Under the pieces are notes generated by a model, which was not told the origin of the DNA, ran no database searches, and worked only from the letters and a program-made list of their open reading frames with translations. DNA of 64,000 nt from VXPQ01 sp964608315 (GTDB taxonomy: Bacteria > Bacteroidota > Rhodothermia > Rhodothermales > VXPQ01): positions 1-64,000 of the forward strand of contig CAZSNF010000002.1 in the NCBI GenBank assembly GCA_964608315.1. The letters are read 5' to 3'. Below are positions 16,319-25,115 of this stretch, piece after piece. The position numbers and the translations under genes were made by a program. How positions within the stretch are numbered: the stretch's first letter is position 1; each line of letters opens with the position of its first letter.

Positions 16319-17465
16319 GCTTTTCAAGATACTGCCTTGCCCGCTTGTGCGCACGGGACCAGTCTTTCCCGTCCAGCGCCTCCCGGTAGGCCGCCACGGC
16401 CTCGCTGCGCCGCCCCAGCGCGTCGTGGGCCATGCCCGCATACAGCCGCCCCAGCGTAACGAACCGGTAGTCCGTCGCGTCCTGCATCGCGAGTTCCTGC
16501 AAGGCGTTCAGATGCAGAAGGGCCGCCTCGTATTCGCCGTAAGCCACGCGGCTGCGCGCCAGAAAAAAAAGCGCCTGCGCGGCCAGCGAAGGATTGTATC
16601 CCGTGCGCCCGGCCTGGTAGCGGGCGTAAACCTCTTCGAAAACGGGGTCCGACAACGCCCACCTTCCCCACCGGGCGTACACGCGCCCTTCGATCGCATG
16701 AAAAAAAGAATTGTCGGGATACCGTTCGCGGAGCCAGACCGCATATTCCACGCTCCGATCAAAATCGTCTTCGAACAAATAATGTATCTGGAGCAGGAAA
16801 TAGACGGCTTCGGTGCGGACGAACTGCCCGTCGCGCATGGTGCGCCGGAGCGCTTCGACGCCTCGTTCCCGATCCCCGTCCGGGAAAAAAAGGGCAAACG
16901 GCCTCAGAAAAGGATATTTCTCTGGAATCGCCGCGGCGTAATAATCGTACATGCCCTTCCCGAAGGCGTAATCCGCCACATCCGGTTCCCGTTCCACCAC
17001 GTCCAGCACATAGTCCATGGCCCGGAGACCGTCCCGCGCCGCTTTAAGCCATTTTCCGCGATTAGACCGGAGGCGCCCCCGGAACCCTAATGCAGCGCCC
17101 TTGAAAAACATGGCGTCGAATGCGTCGTCGTCTTGCTTGAGCAGGCGATCCGAACGTTCGATCACCTCTTCCATAGCCTCAAAAAAAGCGTCGTCGAGCG
17201 CCTCGTTCGAAAGGTCGGGAAGAATTTTCCACCACACATTGAGCGCCTCCAGAAAAGGTCCGGCGGGATGTTCCGGGTAACGCCGGGCTATGCGCTCGAA
17301 GCGGCGGGCCGCCGCTTCGAATTTCATATTATACAGATCGTCCAGCCCTTCGCTTACTTCGGTCTGCACGACCGGATCGTCGAAAATGGATCCGGCGGGC
17401 TGCGCCCGGGCCGACCCAAACCCCGACAGCAAGACTACAGCCAACCCGACCGCGGCAGGTCGCAT
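16299..17465 (-). CDS. Periplasmic TPR-repeat protein
   Basis: With the ATG at 17465 the product has 388 residues: a signal peptide (AAVGLAVVLLSGFGSARAQ) followed by helical repeats, for example FEAAARRFERIARRYPEHP, RSVEYAVWLRERYPDNS and MAHDALGRRSEAVAAYREAL, typical of tetratricopeptide proteins. It is thus an exported scaffold or binding protein of unknown partner. The last four codons and the stop (G-Y-S-D-stop) are encoded by the terminal repeat of copy A, so the true C terminus has been rewritten by the element. An upstream in-frame extension would come from another repeat end and is rejected. Confidence 0.82.
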   Translation of the reverse strand: MRPAAVGLAVVLLSGFGSARAQPAGSIFDDPVVQTEVSEGLDDLYNMKFEAAARRFERIARRYPEHPAGPFLEALNVWWKILPDLSNEALDDAFFEAMEEVIERSDRLLKQDDDAFDAMFFKGAALGFRGRLRSNRGKWLKAARDGLRAMDYVLDVVEREPDVADYAFGKGMYDYYAAAIPEKYPFLRPFALFFPDGDRERGVEALRRTMRDGQFVRTEAVYFLLQIHYLFEDDFDRSVEYAVWLRERYPDNSFFHAIEGRVYARWGRWALSDPVFEEVYARYQAGRTGYNPSLAAQALFFLARSRVAYGEYEAALLHLNALQELAMQDATDYRFVTLGRLYAGMAHDALGRRSEAVAAYREALDGKDWSRAHKRARQYLEKPYGYSD

Positions 17466-17476
17466 CGAAAAAATCT

Positions 17477-17498
17477 GTAAGGACACTCTGATTAAATC
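17477..17498 (+). repeat. Solo terminal end of the dispersed element
   Basis: TAAGGACACTCTGATTAAAT matches the terminal repeat with a single change and stands alone in the 43 bases between the bioY stop and the TPR gene start. Confidence 0.6.
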
Positions 17499-17508
17499 AG
17501 CGCCGCGA

Positions 17509-18096
17509 CTATGCGCGCCGCTTGCCGAGACGCCGCGTTCCAGAGTAAAGCATGGCGACAAGCGTCACCTTGGCCAAATCCGCGGGAATGAAACGCGCGA
17601 ATCCCTTGTCGATGGATTCTATCCAGGTGGCGTGATCGGCGGCGTAGTGCAGCCAGACGACGCCCGTAGCGAAGAATACGACCGACCCGACCAGCATGGC
17701 CAATGCGCTGCCCGCCAGCGTATTCCATCTCCTCGAAAGCCGTCCCACAGCCAGCGCCGCCATCGGATACCCCAGCAAATACCCTGCGCTAACCGCCCCG
17801 ATCAGATAGGAAAGTCCGTATCCGTCGCCTGCGAACACGGGGGCGAAAAGCCCCAGGGCAAGGTACAGCAACTGGGCGAGCATCCCGTTGCGCGCGCCCA
17901 GAAAAAGGCCGCTGCCGAATACGAACAGCGTCTGGAGCGTGAAAGGCACTTCCCATAAATAGACGCGGAGTTGGGCCCCGAGAGCGGTAAGCAAGGCAAA
18001 CCCGACGATCCCAAGCGCCTGTACAAGCGTGGAGGCTCGTTCCTCCCGAAGGGCGTCGATCAGCGAAGGGGCGGGCGCGTGCAGGCGTAGCAGCAT
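17509..18096 (-). CDS. bioY: Biotin transporter BioY
   Basis: Substrate-binding membrane component of a biotin ECF transporter. The 195 residues give about six hydrophobic segments with the family features LRVYLWEVPFTLQTLFVF and LLGARNG/LAQLLYLALG-like segments and FAGDGYGLSYLIGAVSAGYLLGYP split across helices 3 and 4. No energising EcfA or EcfT genes are nearby, so it may work alone or with a shared module. No biotin operator was recognised upstream. Confidence 0.9.
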   Translation of the reverse strand: MLLRLHAPAPSLIDALREERASTLVQALGIVGFALLTALGAQLRVYLWEVPFTLQTLFVFGSGLFLGARNGMLAQLLYLALGLFAPVFAGDGYGLSYLIGAVSAGYLLGYPMAALAVGRLSRRWNTLAGSALAMLVGSVVFFATGVVWLHYAADHATWIESIDKGFARFIPADLAKVTLVAMLYSGTRRLGKRRA

Positions 18097-18437
18097 GGAA
18101 AAGAGTTATGGTTAACGAGTGGTCAAAGCGACAGAACGATAACGCAGGGGAAATATTCCCGTAATATCGGCTTTTTCGGGGCGTCCGCGCAAGTCCGGTT
18201 CGCAGGAAACCGGCAAACGGAGGATACGCTGATTCAGTCGTAAAACATCAGGGGCTGCGAGGCGCGCGCCGACAAGGAATGAACAGGCAGCGCGGCGAGT
18301 CCGCTATGGAACGTTCCTGGCGAGGCAAACGTTTTGTGCGCACAGATTTTTTTCGAGGCGATATTTTCGCAGGGCGTCCGCCCTTGCCGCAGCCCGCCGA
18401 TCATTCCCCGCATTCGTCCCGCGTACCTTTTCTCGCC
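18097..18437. other. Intergenic region upstream of bioY and the CPBP gene
   Basis: These 341 bases separate divergent genes. They contain the repeat copy at 18219-18296; the remainder shows no gene. The stretch after the repeat is in frame with the CPBP gene but Arg-rich and unlike that family, so it is regarded as leader. Confidence 0.4.
18219..18296 (+). repeat. Partial copy of the 263-bp dispersed element (left end)
   Basis: GGATACGCTGATTCAG followed by a diverged spacer, then AGGGGCTGCGAGGCGCGCG and ACAAGGAATGAACAGGCAG, matching the left 75 bases of the full element. Confidence 0.65.
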
Positions 18438-19226
18438 ATGCGCACCTGGATCCGACTGGAAACAGCGCGCCTGGCGACCGCGCTCAAGCGACTCGACCGG
18501 CAGGCGACAACCGTGCTCGTAGCGGTCGGCGCCCTGGTCATCCTGCAGGACGCCATCGGAAGCCGCCGGTTCTTTTACGCCCATGCGGCCCATATTTTCC
18601 CGGCGGAATACGCCGACCTGCTCGCCTGGATATGGCGATTCGGCGTACAGGGCGTCACGGGATTCGCGCTTCCGCTGGCGATCCTGTGCGGCTTGTTCAG
18701 GCAATCTTCAAGCAAGGCGGGACTGGGGCGAGGAGACTGGAAATTCGGAAGCATAGCCATGGCGCTCTACCTGCCGGTGGTTATGGCGGGCACATGGGTT
18801 CTTTCGGCCAGCCCGGCGTTTCAGGCGCAATACCCTCACTACGCTCCCGCAGCAACGGACTGGACCCTTTTCCTGATCTACGAAGCCTGTTTCCTGTTCT
18901 ACTGGGTCGGTTGGGAATACCTCTGGCGAGGCTTCATGCTTTTCGGGACGGCCCCGGCGATCGGGCCGTACGCCATCTTCATGCAAGCCATCCCGTTCGC
19001 CTTGCTCCACCTGAACAAACCGTTGCCGGAAACCGCGCTGTCCCTGATAGGGGGCATAGCCCTCGGCGCCCTCGCGTGGCGCTGCCGATCATTCTGGATC
19101 GCCGTTCCCATTCACGCCGCCCAAATGATGGCGATCGACTTCTGGGCGTCGCTGCGCGCCCGCTCCCGCGCGGACGGCGTTGGGCTGGAAGCGTTGGAGA
19201 GCGCGTTGCGCAGCCTCGGCGGATAG
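18438..19226 (+). CDS. CPBP-family intramembrane metalloprotease
   Basis: A 262-residue polytopic membrane protein with the three conserved blocks of the CAAX protease/bacteriocin-processing (Abi) family: WEYLWRGFMLFG (E-x3-R in place of EExxxR), PFALLHLNKP with the first histidine, and a late HAAQMMAID with a second. The first glutamate pair is reduced to one (WEYLWR), as in many members. Substrate unknown. The ATG at 18438 begins RTWIRLETARLATALKRL; upstream reading is rejected. Confidence 0.8.
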   Translation: MRTWIRLETARLATALKRLDRQATTVLVAVGALVILQDAIGSRRFFYAHAAHIFPAEYADLLAWIWRFGVQGVTGFALPLAILCGLFRQSSSKAGLGRGDWKFGSIAMALYLPVVMAGTWVLSASPAFQAQYPHYAPAATDWTLFLIYEACFLFYWVGWEYLWRGFMLFGTAPAIGPYAIFMQAIPFALLHLNKPLPETALSLIGGIALGALAWRCRSFWIAVPIHAAQMMAIDFWASLRARSRADGVGLEALESALRSLGG

Positions 19227-19270
19227 CGTGCCGAAAAGCGTCGCCGGAAGCTGGACTTTCGCCGGACCGT

Positions 19271-20203
19271 TCACCACTGGTAGGTGAGCGTTACGATATG
19301 GCCCGGCCCTTCATAGCCGCCCTCAAACGCCACATAGGCGTAATCGAAGAGCGCCTTGTCCAGGTCCAGGCCGAGCCCGAAAGACGGCCCCCGAAGCGCA
19401 TCGCTGGTGATGAAGCCGCCGCGCAGCGTCACCATGTCCAGCACCTCCGTCCCCAGCCCAAAATGCCATTGCGTGTGCTTCGATTCCAGGAATCGGGAAA
19501 TTTCCGCAGTGGCGAACAGCTGCGCCAGCGTCGCATCGTCTTCCCGCAGCCGGACATGAAAGGGGTACGCCGCCACCCCTGCGCGCAGCGCGCGCGGCAG
19601 CCGGGTAGCCTCTGAAGCAAGGCGGGACATCCTGCCTATGTTCTGCAAGGCCGCGCCGAACTGCGCCCCCCGAATCGGCAGGTCGACCTGTACGCCTGCG
19701 TCGAAAGCATACCCGCGGGAAGAATTCGTGAAAATGCGCTCAAGCAAATATTTGGCCGTGATCCCGGCCCGAAATGGCCCGAACCGGCGGCCATAGGACG
19801 CCCCGCTGCTAACGAATTGCACATCGAAAAAACCCTCCGGTTCGCCGGGGCCGGAACGGGCCTCCAGGTCGCCGCTTTCCATCGCCGTAACGAACAATCC
19901 GACCGCCGCCTTCTCGCCCACGCCCAGCCGCGAAGCCGCCGCGTAGCTCCCCGTGCCCAGCACCCACGCATAATAAGACAACGAGGCCGTATTCCGTTCG
20001 GCGGCGGCCAATCCCGCCGGGTTCCAGAACGTACTGAACGCATCCCGGCTCCACGCTACCTGTCCGTCGCCCATGGCGCCTGCTTCGGCATTGACGCCAT
20101 TGCGCAAAAACGCAAACCCGCCGCTCTGCGCCGACGACGATCCGGCGGCGAAAAACGCGGCGATTCCCAACATGCACAAATGTCTTGTCATAGATCGCGT
20201 CAC
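19271..20203 (-). CDS. PorV/PorQ-like outer-membrane protein (UPF0164 type)
   Basis: A 310-residue exported protein with signal peptide (LCMLGIAAFFAAGSSSAQ) and the opening FLRNGVNAEAGAMGDGQVAWSRDAFSTFWNPAGLA, the family hallmark of PorV-type beta-barrels, ending in alternating hydrophobic strands with a C-terminal aromatic residue (VTLTYQW). PorV shuttles T9SS substrates to the attachment complex; PorQ/PorP relatives share the fold. It is the last of four overlapping genes (lipoprotein, propeller, barrel, barrel) and its start overlaps the previous stop. Confidence 0.85.
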   Translation of the reverse strand: MTRSMTRHLCMLGIAAFFAAGSSSAQSGGFAFLRNGVNAEAGAMGDGQVAWSRDAFSTFWNPAGLAAAERNTASLSYYAWVLGTGSYAAASRLGVGEKAAVGLFVTAMESGDLEARSGPGEPEGFFDVQFVSSGASYGRRFGPFRAGITAKYLLERIFTNSSRGYAFDAGVQVDLPIRGAQFGAALQNIGRMSRLASEATRLPRALRAGVAAYPFHVRLREDDATLAQLFATAEISRFLESKHTQWHFGLGTEVLDMVTLRGGFITSDALRGPSFGLGLDLDKALFDYAYVAFEGGYEGPGHIVTLTYQW

Positions 20204-21234
20204 AAAAATATGCGGAGCGTAATCAGGTGCAGCATGCCCGTATCGTGCGGCTCCAGCGCCAGGCCGTACTCGGCCCGCAGGATCAGGTTTCCTGCGGGTT
20301 TGTCAATGGCGAACCCGGCGGAAGGCGCATACCCCGAAAGGGCGCGGCCCATGCGATCCAGCCCGGCGCGCAACGTCAGGAACTCCGCAATTTCGTACTC
20401 GGCCCCTGCCCGAAAACCCGCTTCGCGCAAGGTTGCCCGCCGCGCCTCGAACGCTTCGAGCGGCACGGAGCCGATCCGCTGCATACTGCGGACCCGGTAT
20501 TCCAGATCCGAAACGCGCGACTCGTATTCGGCGAGCAGTTGCAAACGCCAGGCAGGCAAACGATACGATGCGCCAAAGCGCAAACGCAAGGGGAACCGGT
20601 CGGAGGTCGCGCCGCCCTCGGCGCCATACAGACCGGACGTATCCCAGGAATAGCGCGCAAGGAGGTCGTCCATCGCAAAGGCAAGGCGTATGCGATCCGT
20701 TGCGTCGAACAGAAGGCCCGCATCAATGCCTATGCTGTTTTCCGGGCCAAGGCTCTCGTTCAGGTCCGTACGGAAAAGCTGCAACCCGAGGCCCGCCGTC
20801 AAACGGGACCCGAGGCGCGTACCGAAAGCCAGAAAAAATGCAAATTCGTCCGTCGAATACGTTTGCGTGTGGTACCCGCTGGCGTCTCTCCCATCGATAT
20901 CGGACACCCCGGCGTGGATCAATCCCGCAGCCAGACCCGCACGGGGCCGAATGGGCGTGGCGAATTGCGCGAACTGCATCTCCCGATCAAACCGCATGAA
21001 CGCCGACGAAAGAAGTATCTGCTGTCGCATGGTCTGCGGAGCGAGGGCCGGATTGTAATACGGCGAAGCGGCGCCGCTCGCATCCGCAACCAGCGCATTC
21101 CCCATCGCGACGCCCCGCGCGCCAAAGCCCATGCGCGAAAAAGCCCCGGCCGATTGACCCCATGCGCCGGGGACCGAAAGGAGCGCCAGCGCGCCGGCGA
21201 CGCAAATCGTTTTGTACGCCCTGCGCGGAATCAT
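20200..21234 (-). CDS. PorV-like outer-membrane protein (UPF0164 type)
   Basis: 344 residues with a signal peptide ending in GAWGQ and the family opening FSRMGFGARGVAMGNALVADASGAASPYYNPALA, followed by beta-strand-rich sequence that ends LHLITLRIFL. Paralogue of the neighbouring gene. The two barrels lie directly after a T9SS-tailed protein in one operon, each pair overlapping by four bases (ATGA), which suggests a co-made secretion or surface assembly. Confidence 0.85.
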   Translation of the reverse strand: MIPRRAYKTICVAGALALLSVPGAWGQSAGAFSRMGFGARGVAMGNALVADASGAASPYYNPALAPQTMRQQILLSSAFMRFDREMQFAQFATPIRPRAGLAAGLIHAGVSDIDGRDASGYHTQTYSTDEFAFFLAFGTRLGSRLTAGLGLQLFRTDLNESLGPENSIGIDAGLLFDATDRIRLAFAMDDLLARYSWDTSGLYGAEGGATSDRFPLRLRFGASYRLPAWRLQLLAEYESRVSDLEYRVRSMQRIGSVPLEAFEARRATLREAGFRAGAEYEIAEFLTLRAGLDRMGRALSGYAPSAGFAIDKPAGNLILRAEYGLALEPHDTGMLHLITLRIFL

Positions 21235-22799
21235 TCAAGCACCTGGATCTTTCCGTATGCGGGGTTCTCGCCCATAACGGTATAGAAATACACGCCGTTC
21301 GCCACGCGAAAGCCGTTGCGGTCGGTTCCGTCCCACGCGACTTCGCGCTCGCCTCCGGCGCCTGCGTTCGCAGTCAGTTCGCGAACGAGATGCATCCGAA
21401 AATCGAATATGCGAATGCGGCCGGCAGCGGCGTCCGAATCGTACCGTATGCGCACGAACCGGTCGCTGGCGGGCGAAAACGGATTCGGGTAGGCGTACGT
21501 ATCTGCATCCGGTCGGTCTTCGGTGGGCGTATCCGGATGCAGCGGCACATCGGTCCGGTAAATGCGCCAGGTATCGCCGCCGTCCTCACTCTTCATGAGT
21601 CCGTCCGACGTACCCACCCATAACGCATTGGACGTCAGCGCGACAGCATACGCGGACAGGTCCGGACGCACAATTCGATCCGGGTTCCCTGCATCCCGAA
21701 AATGCCGGATCGTTCGCCAGGTGACGCCGGCGTCGCGCGTCACGAACAGGCCGTTTTCCCCGGCGACATACACCGTCCTGGCTCCCTGAAAGGCAAAGTC
21801 GTGCACTCGCTCGCCGATCAGCGCCTGTTCGAACGTTTCGCCCCCATCCCGGGTCACCGTAACGCCGTAGTTCTCCGGCGGCCCGAACTGATCGGGATCG
21901 TTCACCGGCCAGGTAGCCATCCAGATTGGATTCTGGCCGCCGGGCAAGGGCTGTTCCTCTATGGAGGTCACCCAATTGCCCGTCAGGGACCAGGCCGTCC
22001 CGTCCGCCACGAAGCGTCGCCAGGCCAATCCGTCCGAGGACCGATTCAGCCCGCCCGCCGTGCCGGCCCAGATCGTCCCGTCCTCGGCCGCAAGTACGCT
22101 AAAGCCCCGGTGATTCAGGTGTCCGTCCACGCCATCCCGCGATACGGGCGACACGGAAAAATCGTGCGACGAATCCGGGTGGATCGCATGCAAAAAATCC
22201 GGCGGAAGCACAACCCGGTCCCAGGTATGCCCATGATCCCGCGACCGGCGTACGCCGCTGGCCCAGGCGGCAACCCATACCTCTTCCCGCACCGGATCGT
22301 AGTCGATGTCGAAAGGCGGACTTTGCTCCGGCACGATCACCGGCAGCGCAGGCAATACGGATACGCCATACTCCTCGGTCGTATCGTCCGGATCGTCGAG
22401 ATGGGGCGGACGCCAGTGAAACATCTCGCTTCCGGCCGGATGCGGCTGAAAACCTGTAAAAAAGACATACCCGGCTACGCTGTTGACTGTCTCGCCGTCT
22501 TCCCTTCTGGAGGAACCGACGCCCGCCCACACCACATCGCCTTCCACGTCCAGCGAATACACGCTCAGGCGGCGGGCCGCCAGCGAATCGACGTCGGCCA
22601 CAAGCCAGGTGCGCCCGCCATCCGGCGTCATATTGAGAAACGGGCCGACCCAGAGCGCGTCGCCTTCCGCATGCAGGTTCGTCACGCTGTTGCGCAGAAT
22701 GCCGGGGACAGGCAACAACCCCTCCGGCAGATCGAACTGCGCCTGCGCCTGAGAGACAAGCAGCAAACCGGCGAATATGCCGAACAGCGTTCGCTTCAT
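21231..22799 (-). CDS. Secreted beta-propeller protein with T9SS-type C-terminal tail
   Basis: 522 residues: signal peptide ending in SQAQAQ, then repeated Asp-box/BNR-like units (MTPDGGRTWLVAD, RRSRDHGHTWDRV, VTRDGGETFEQAL, VTRDAGVTWRTI, KSEDGGDTWRI), a sialidase or photosystem-assembly type propeller, and a C-terminal FlgD-like Ig sorting domain (YPNPFSP, RIFDFRMHLVREL, WDGTDRNGFRVANGVYFY). The tail indicates export through type IX secretion. No catalytic residues of sialidases are evident. Sits between a lipoprotein and two PorV-like barrels. Confidence 0.85.
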   Translation of the reverse strand: MKRTLFGIFAGLLLVSQAQAQFDLPEGLLPVPGILRNSVTNLHAEGDALWVGPFLNMTPDGGRTWLVADVDSLAARRLSVYSLDVEGDVVWAGVGSSRREDGETVNSVAGYVFFTGFQPHPAGSEMFHWRPPHLDDPDDTTEEYGVSVLPALPVIVPEQSPPFDIDYDPVREEVWVAAWASGVRRSRDHGHTWDRVVLPPDFLHAIHPDSSHDFSVSPVSRDGVDGHLNHRGFSVLAAEDGTIWAGTAGGLNRSSDGLAWRRFVADGTAWSLTGNWVTSIEEQPLPGGQNPIWMATWPVNDPDQFGPPENYGVTVTRDGGETFEQALIGERVHDFAFQGARTVYVAGENGLFVTRDAGVTWRTIRHFRDAGNPDRIVRPDLSAYAVALTSNALWVGTSDGLMKSEDGGDTWRIYRTDVPLHPDTPTEDRPDADTYAYPNPFSPASDRFVRIRYDSDAAAGRIRIFDFRMHLVRELTANAGAGGEREVAWDGTDRNGFRVANGVYFYTVMGENPAYGKIQVLE

Positions 22800-23584
22800 T
22801 CCACCACCGTCGTTGCTTCCGCGATATTGCTGAGCAAACCGGCCCGGTCCCGAGCCTGGAAAGCAAACGTAACGATTCCCGGATTATTCGACGACTCGAT
22901 CTTCACGGTGCGCGTATAGCGACCGTCGGCGGCAGCCGCATCGCCGCCCAGTCCGTCGTCGAGCATCCCGATGCGGTCGGCGGGCCTGTTCGTATTCCAG
23001 AATTCGACGGCGGCGATATTGGAAAGCCCGTCGGGATCGGACGCCACGGCAGAGATTTCCAGCAAAACGGGGGGGTCGCCCTCCGCAGGGCGGCGCAGGG
23101 TATCCGGCGCCGACACGGAATGGATGACCGGCGGCGAGCCGTCTCCCGAAACAAGTAGCAGGCCGCGCACTGTGTTGCTCAATATTCCTTCCCTGTCTTC
23201 CGCAAAAACCAGCACGGTGTACACGCCCAGCTTGCCCGCCGGAATCGTCACGTCGGAACGGCCCGCGTACCGCCCGCCGTCGCCGTAAGCCAGCATGCCC
23301 TCGGCGATGGTCGTATCTCCAAACACGACAAAGGAGACCGCAACGATGTCGTGGTCCGGGTCCCGCGCCGTAACCTCCATGGACAGCGGGACGACCGCGT
23401 CGGCGTTGTCGTCGCCGAGCGGCGCGATAAACTCATGCGGCGAAAAGGAAAAATCGGACAACTCCGGCGGCGAGGCCGTATCGTCCGGCGGGCCGGGCGC
23501 CTGATCGCATGCGCTCAGGGCAAGGGCCCATGCAAAAATCCCCGCGGCAAGAACCGCCGTCGTATAGCGAAAAGAACGGAACAA
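22796..23584 (-). CDS. Lipoprotein with Ig-like repeats
   Basis: 262 residues. A type II signal peptide is seen (AGIFAWALALSACDQ, lipobox LSAC), then two related beta-rich segments, each with an DPDHDIVAVSFVVFG or DPDGLSNIAAVEFWN core and an LGDGG-like turn followed by FAEDREGILSNTV or QARDRAGLLSNIA. The duplication suggests two cadherin-like or Ig-like domains. First gene of the four-gene surface operon; its stop overlaps the start of the propeller gene. Confidence 0.8.
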   Translation of the reverse strand: MFRSFRYTTAVLAAGIFAWALALSACDQAPGPPDDTASPPELSDFSFSPHEFIAPLGDDNADAVVPLSMEVTARDPDHDIVAVSFVVFGDTTIAEGMLAYGDGGRYAGRSDVTIPAGKLGVYTVLVFAEDREGILSNTVRGLLLVSGDGSPPVIHSVSAPDTLRRPAEGDPPVLLEISAVASDPDGLSNIAAVEFWNTNRPADRIGMLDDGLGGDAAAADGRYTRTVKIESSNNPGIVTFAFQARDRAGLLSNIAEATTVVE

Positions 23585-23633
23585 GATGAAGCGTCCCGAA
23601 GGGTCTGGATTCGTTCGAAAAAAGCGACCGTAT

Positions 23634-23670
23634 CAAATTTACGCTTAATCTATGCTCCGTATGGATTAAG
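23634..23670 (-). promoter_or_regulatory. Candidate promoter and inverted repeat before the surface operon
   Basis: The 274 bases between the M50 gene and the lipoprotein gene hold no gene. On the minus strand TAAATTTG (23634-23641) fits the Bacteroidota -7 element TAnnTTTG, but no TTG lies at the expected distance. Just upstream is an inverted repeat CTTAATC (23644-23650)/GATTAAG (23664-23670). Confidence 0.3.
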
Positions 23671-23858
23671 AAGAAGGACAAAAACAACCGACCGGCATAA
23701 ACCGGACAATGCGCAACGCATGGCGAAACGCCAGAAACAAACAAGGGGGTTACGTTGAACCGGTCCCTGACAAAAAAGATCCCGGGCGACGAAACAGGCT
23801 CCTGCGCATCGCCGCATTTCCGGAAAACGCCGCGCGACCGGCGGACGGGCGCCTCTGT

Positions 23859-25070
23859 TCATACCACGTACAGGGGCCTGAAACTGAAACACAGGATAAA
23901 GACCAGTATGCTGAGCAAGCCCAACGCCATGCGTCCGGGCGTCAGGGGTTCCTCGCGGAGCACGGGAGGATGGTCGATCTTCACCAGAAAGATGAGCAGC
24001 AGGCACCATAGCAACCACCCGCTGTAGGCAAAATCCTGCATCCACGGCAAGATGTGCCGCCCCAATGCAGCCAACGCCATCAGGCCCGCCAGCGCAAGGA
24101 CAATGCGTTTCAGGTTCCCGGGAAAAATTTTCGACAGATAAAAATACAATATGCCCGCCAAAACGAACCAGGAACCGCTCCCGAGCGGCGGATACAGTGC
24201 ATAAAGAAGCGGCGGAATTTCGAGCGCGAACCCGATGGCGCCCGAAAGCAGGAGCAAAAGCAGAAAAGCCCGGGCGAGGCGGGCGTGCCAAACCCGTCCG
24301 AATAACGCATACGTAATGTGTCCCCCGTCGAGTTGCCCGACAGGAAGCAGGTTCAACGCCGTAAAAAACAGGCCCAGCCATCCGGCGAACAACATTGGAT
24401 AATGATACATCTCCCAGTTGGGAGGCACATCGACGAAGAACTGCCTGAGCAGCTTGTACAACAGCGTATCGCCTACGATCAGCGTAATCGCTCCGTCGCC
24501 TGCTTCGAGCAAACGGTCCGGATAACGTCCGTATTGCGCCACATATTGATGAATGGCTTCGTGCCCCGGACCCACGTCAAAAATGTACGAGGGAGGCGGC
24601 AAGGCGGCAAAGGCCGCAAGCAGGATCGCAAGGGCGACGACGAAGCCGGCAAGCGGCCCGGCGGCGCCTATATCGAACAGTTTCTGCAATGTGGGCACGG
24701 GTTCCCGGATGCGAATCACCGCGCCCAGCGTACCCACGCCGAAATACGGGAGAGGAATGTAGTAGGGCAGCGACGCAGCCACCCCATGGCGCCGGGCGGC
24801 GAAATAATGTCCGAACTCATGCACGGTCAAAAAAAGCAGCAGCGACAGCCCGAAACGCAAGCCGTCGGCCAGATACGCCGACCACCCCTCGCTTGCGTAC
24901 GCCGCCAGGCGACCGGTAAGGTTGCCTCCCTCCCATACCGTGGTCGCCAGCGTAACTGCAAAAAGCAGGGCGTGCAGCCAGTAGCGATCCCGGGGCTTCC
25001 GCACGGCGGGGCGGGCGGAAGGGTCCGCCTCGGAAGATAGTGCGAGGGGCTCGCTATGCGACGGATACAT
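23859..25070 (-). CDS. Site-2-protease-like M50 metalloprotease
   Basis: 403 residues with many hydrophobic segments. The zinc site is HEFGHYFAA near residue 84 and the second metal motif is PVGQLDGGHITYAL near 243, both typical of M50 intramembrane proteases, with the GAAGPLAGFVVAL segment between them. The family normally cleaves membrane-bound anti-sigma or regulatory proteins; the substrate cannot be told from this context. It follows the aminotransferase gene on the same strand. Confidence 0.88.
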   Translation of the reverse strand: MYPSHSEPLALSSEADPSARPAVRKPRDRYWLHALLFAVTLATTVWEGGNLTGRLAAYASEGWSAYLADGLRFGLSLLLFLTVHEFGHYFAARRHGVAASLPYYIPLPYFGVGTLGAVIRIREPVPTLQKLFDIGAAGPLAGFVVALAILLAAFAALPPPSYIFDVGPGHEAIHQYVAQYGRYPDRLLEAGDGAITLIVGDTLLYKLLRQFFVDVPPNWEMYHYPMLFAGWLGLFFTALNLLPVGQLDGGHITYALFGRVWHARLARAFLLLLLLSGAIGFALEIPPLLYALYPPLGSGSWFVLAGILYFYLSKIFPGNLKRIVLALAGLMALAALGRHILPWMQDFAYSGWLLWCLLLIFLVKIDHPPVLREEPLTPGRMALGLLSILVFILCFSFRPLYVV

Positions 25071-25115
25071 GCAGACGTACGCGGTAGAAAGAAAGGCGGG
25101 CGGGAACGCCGGGCG

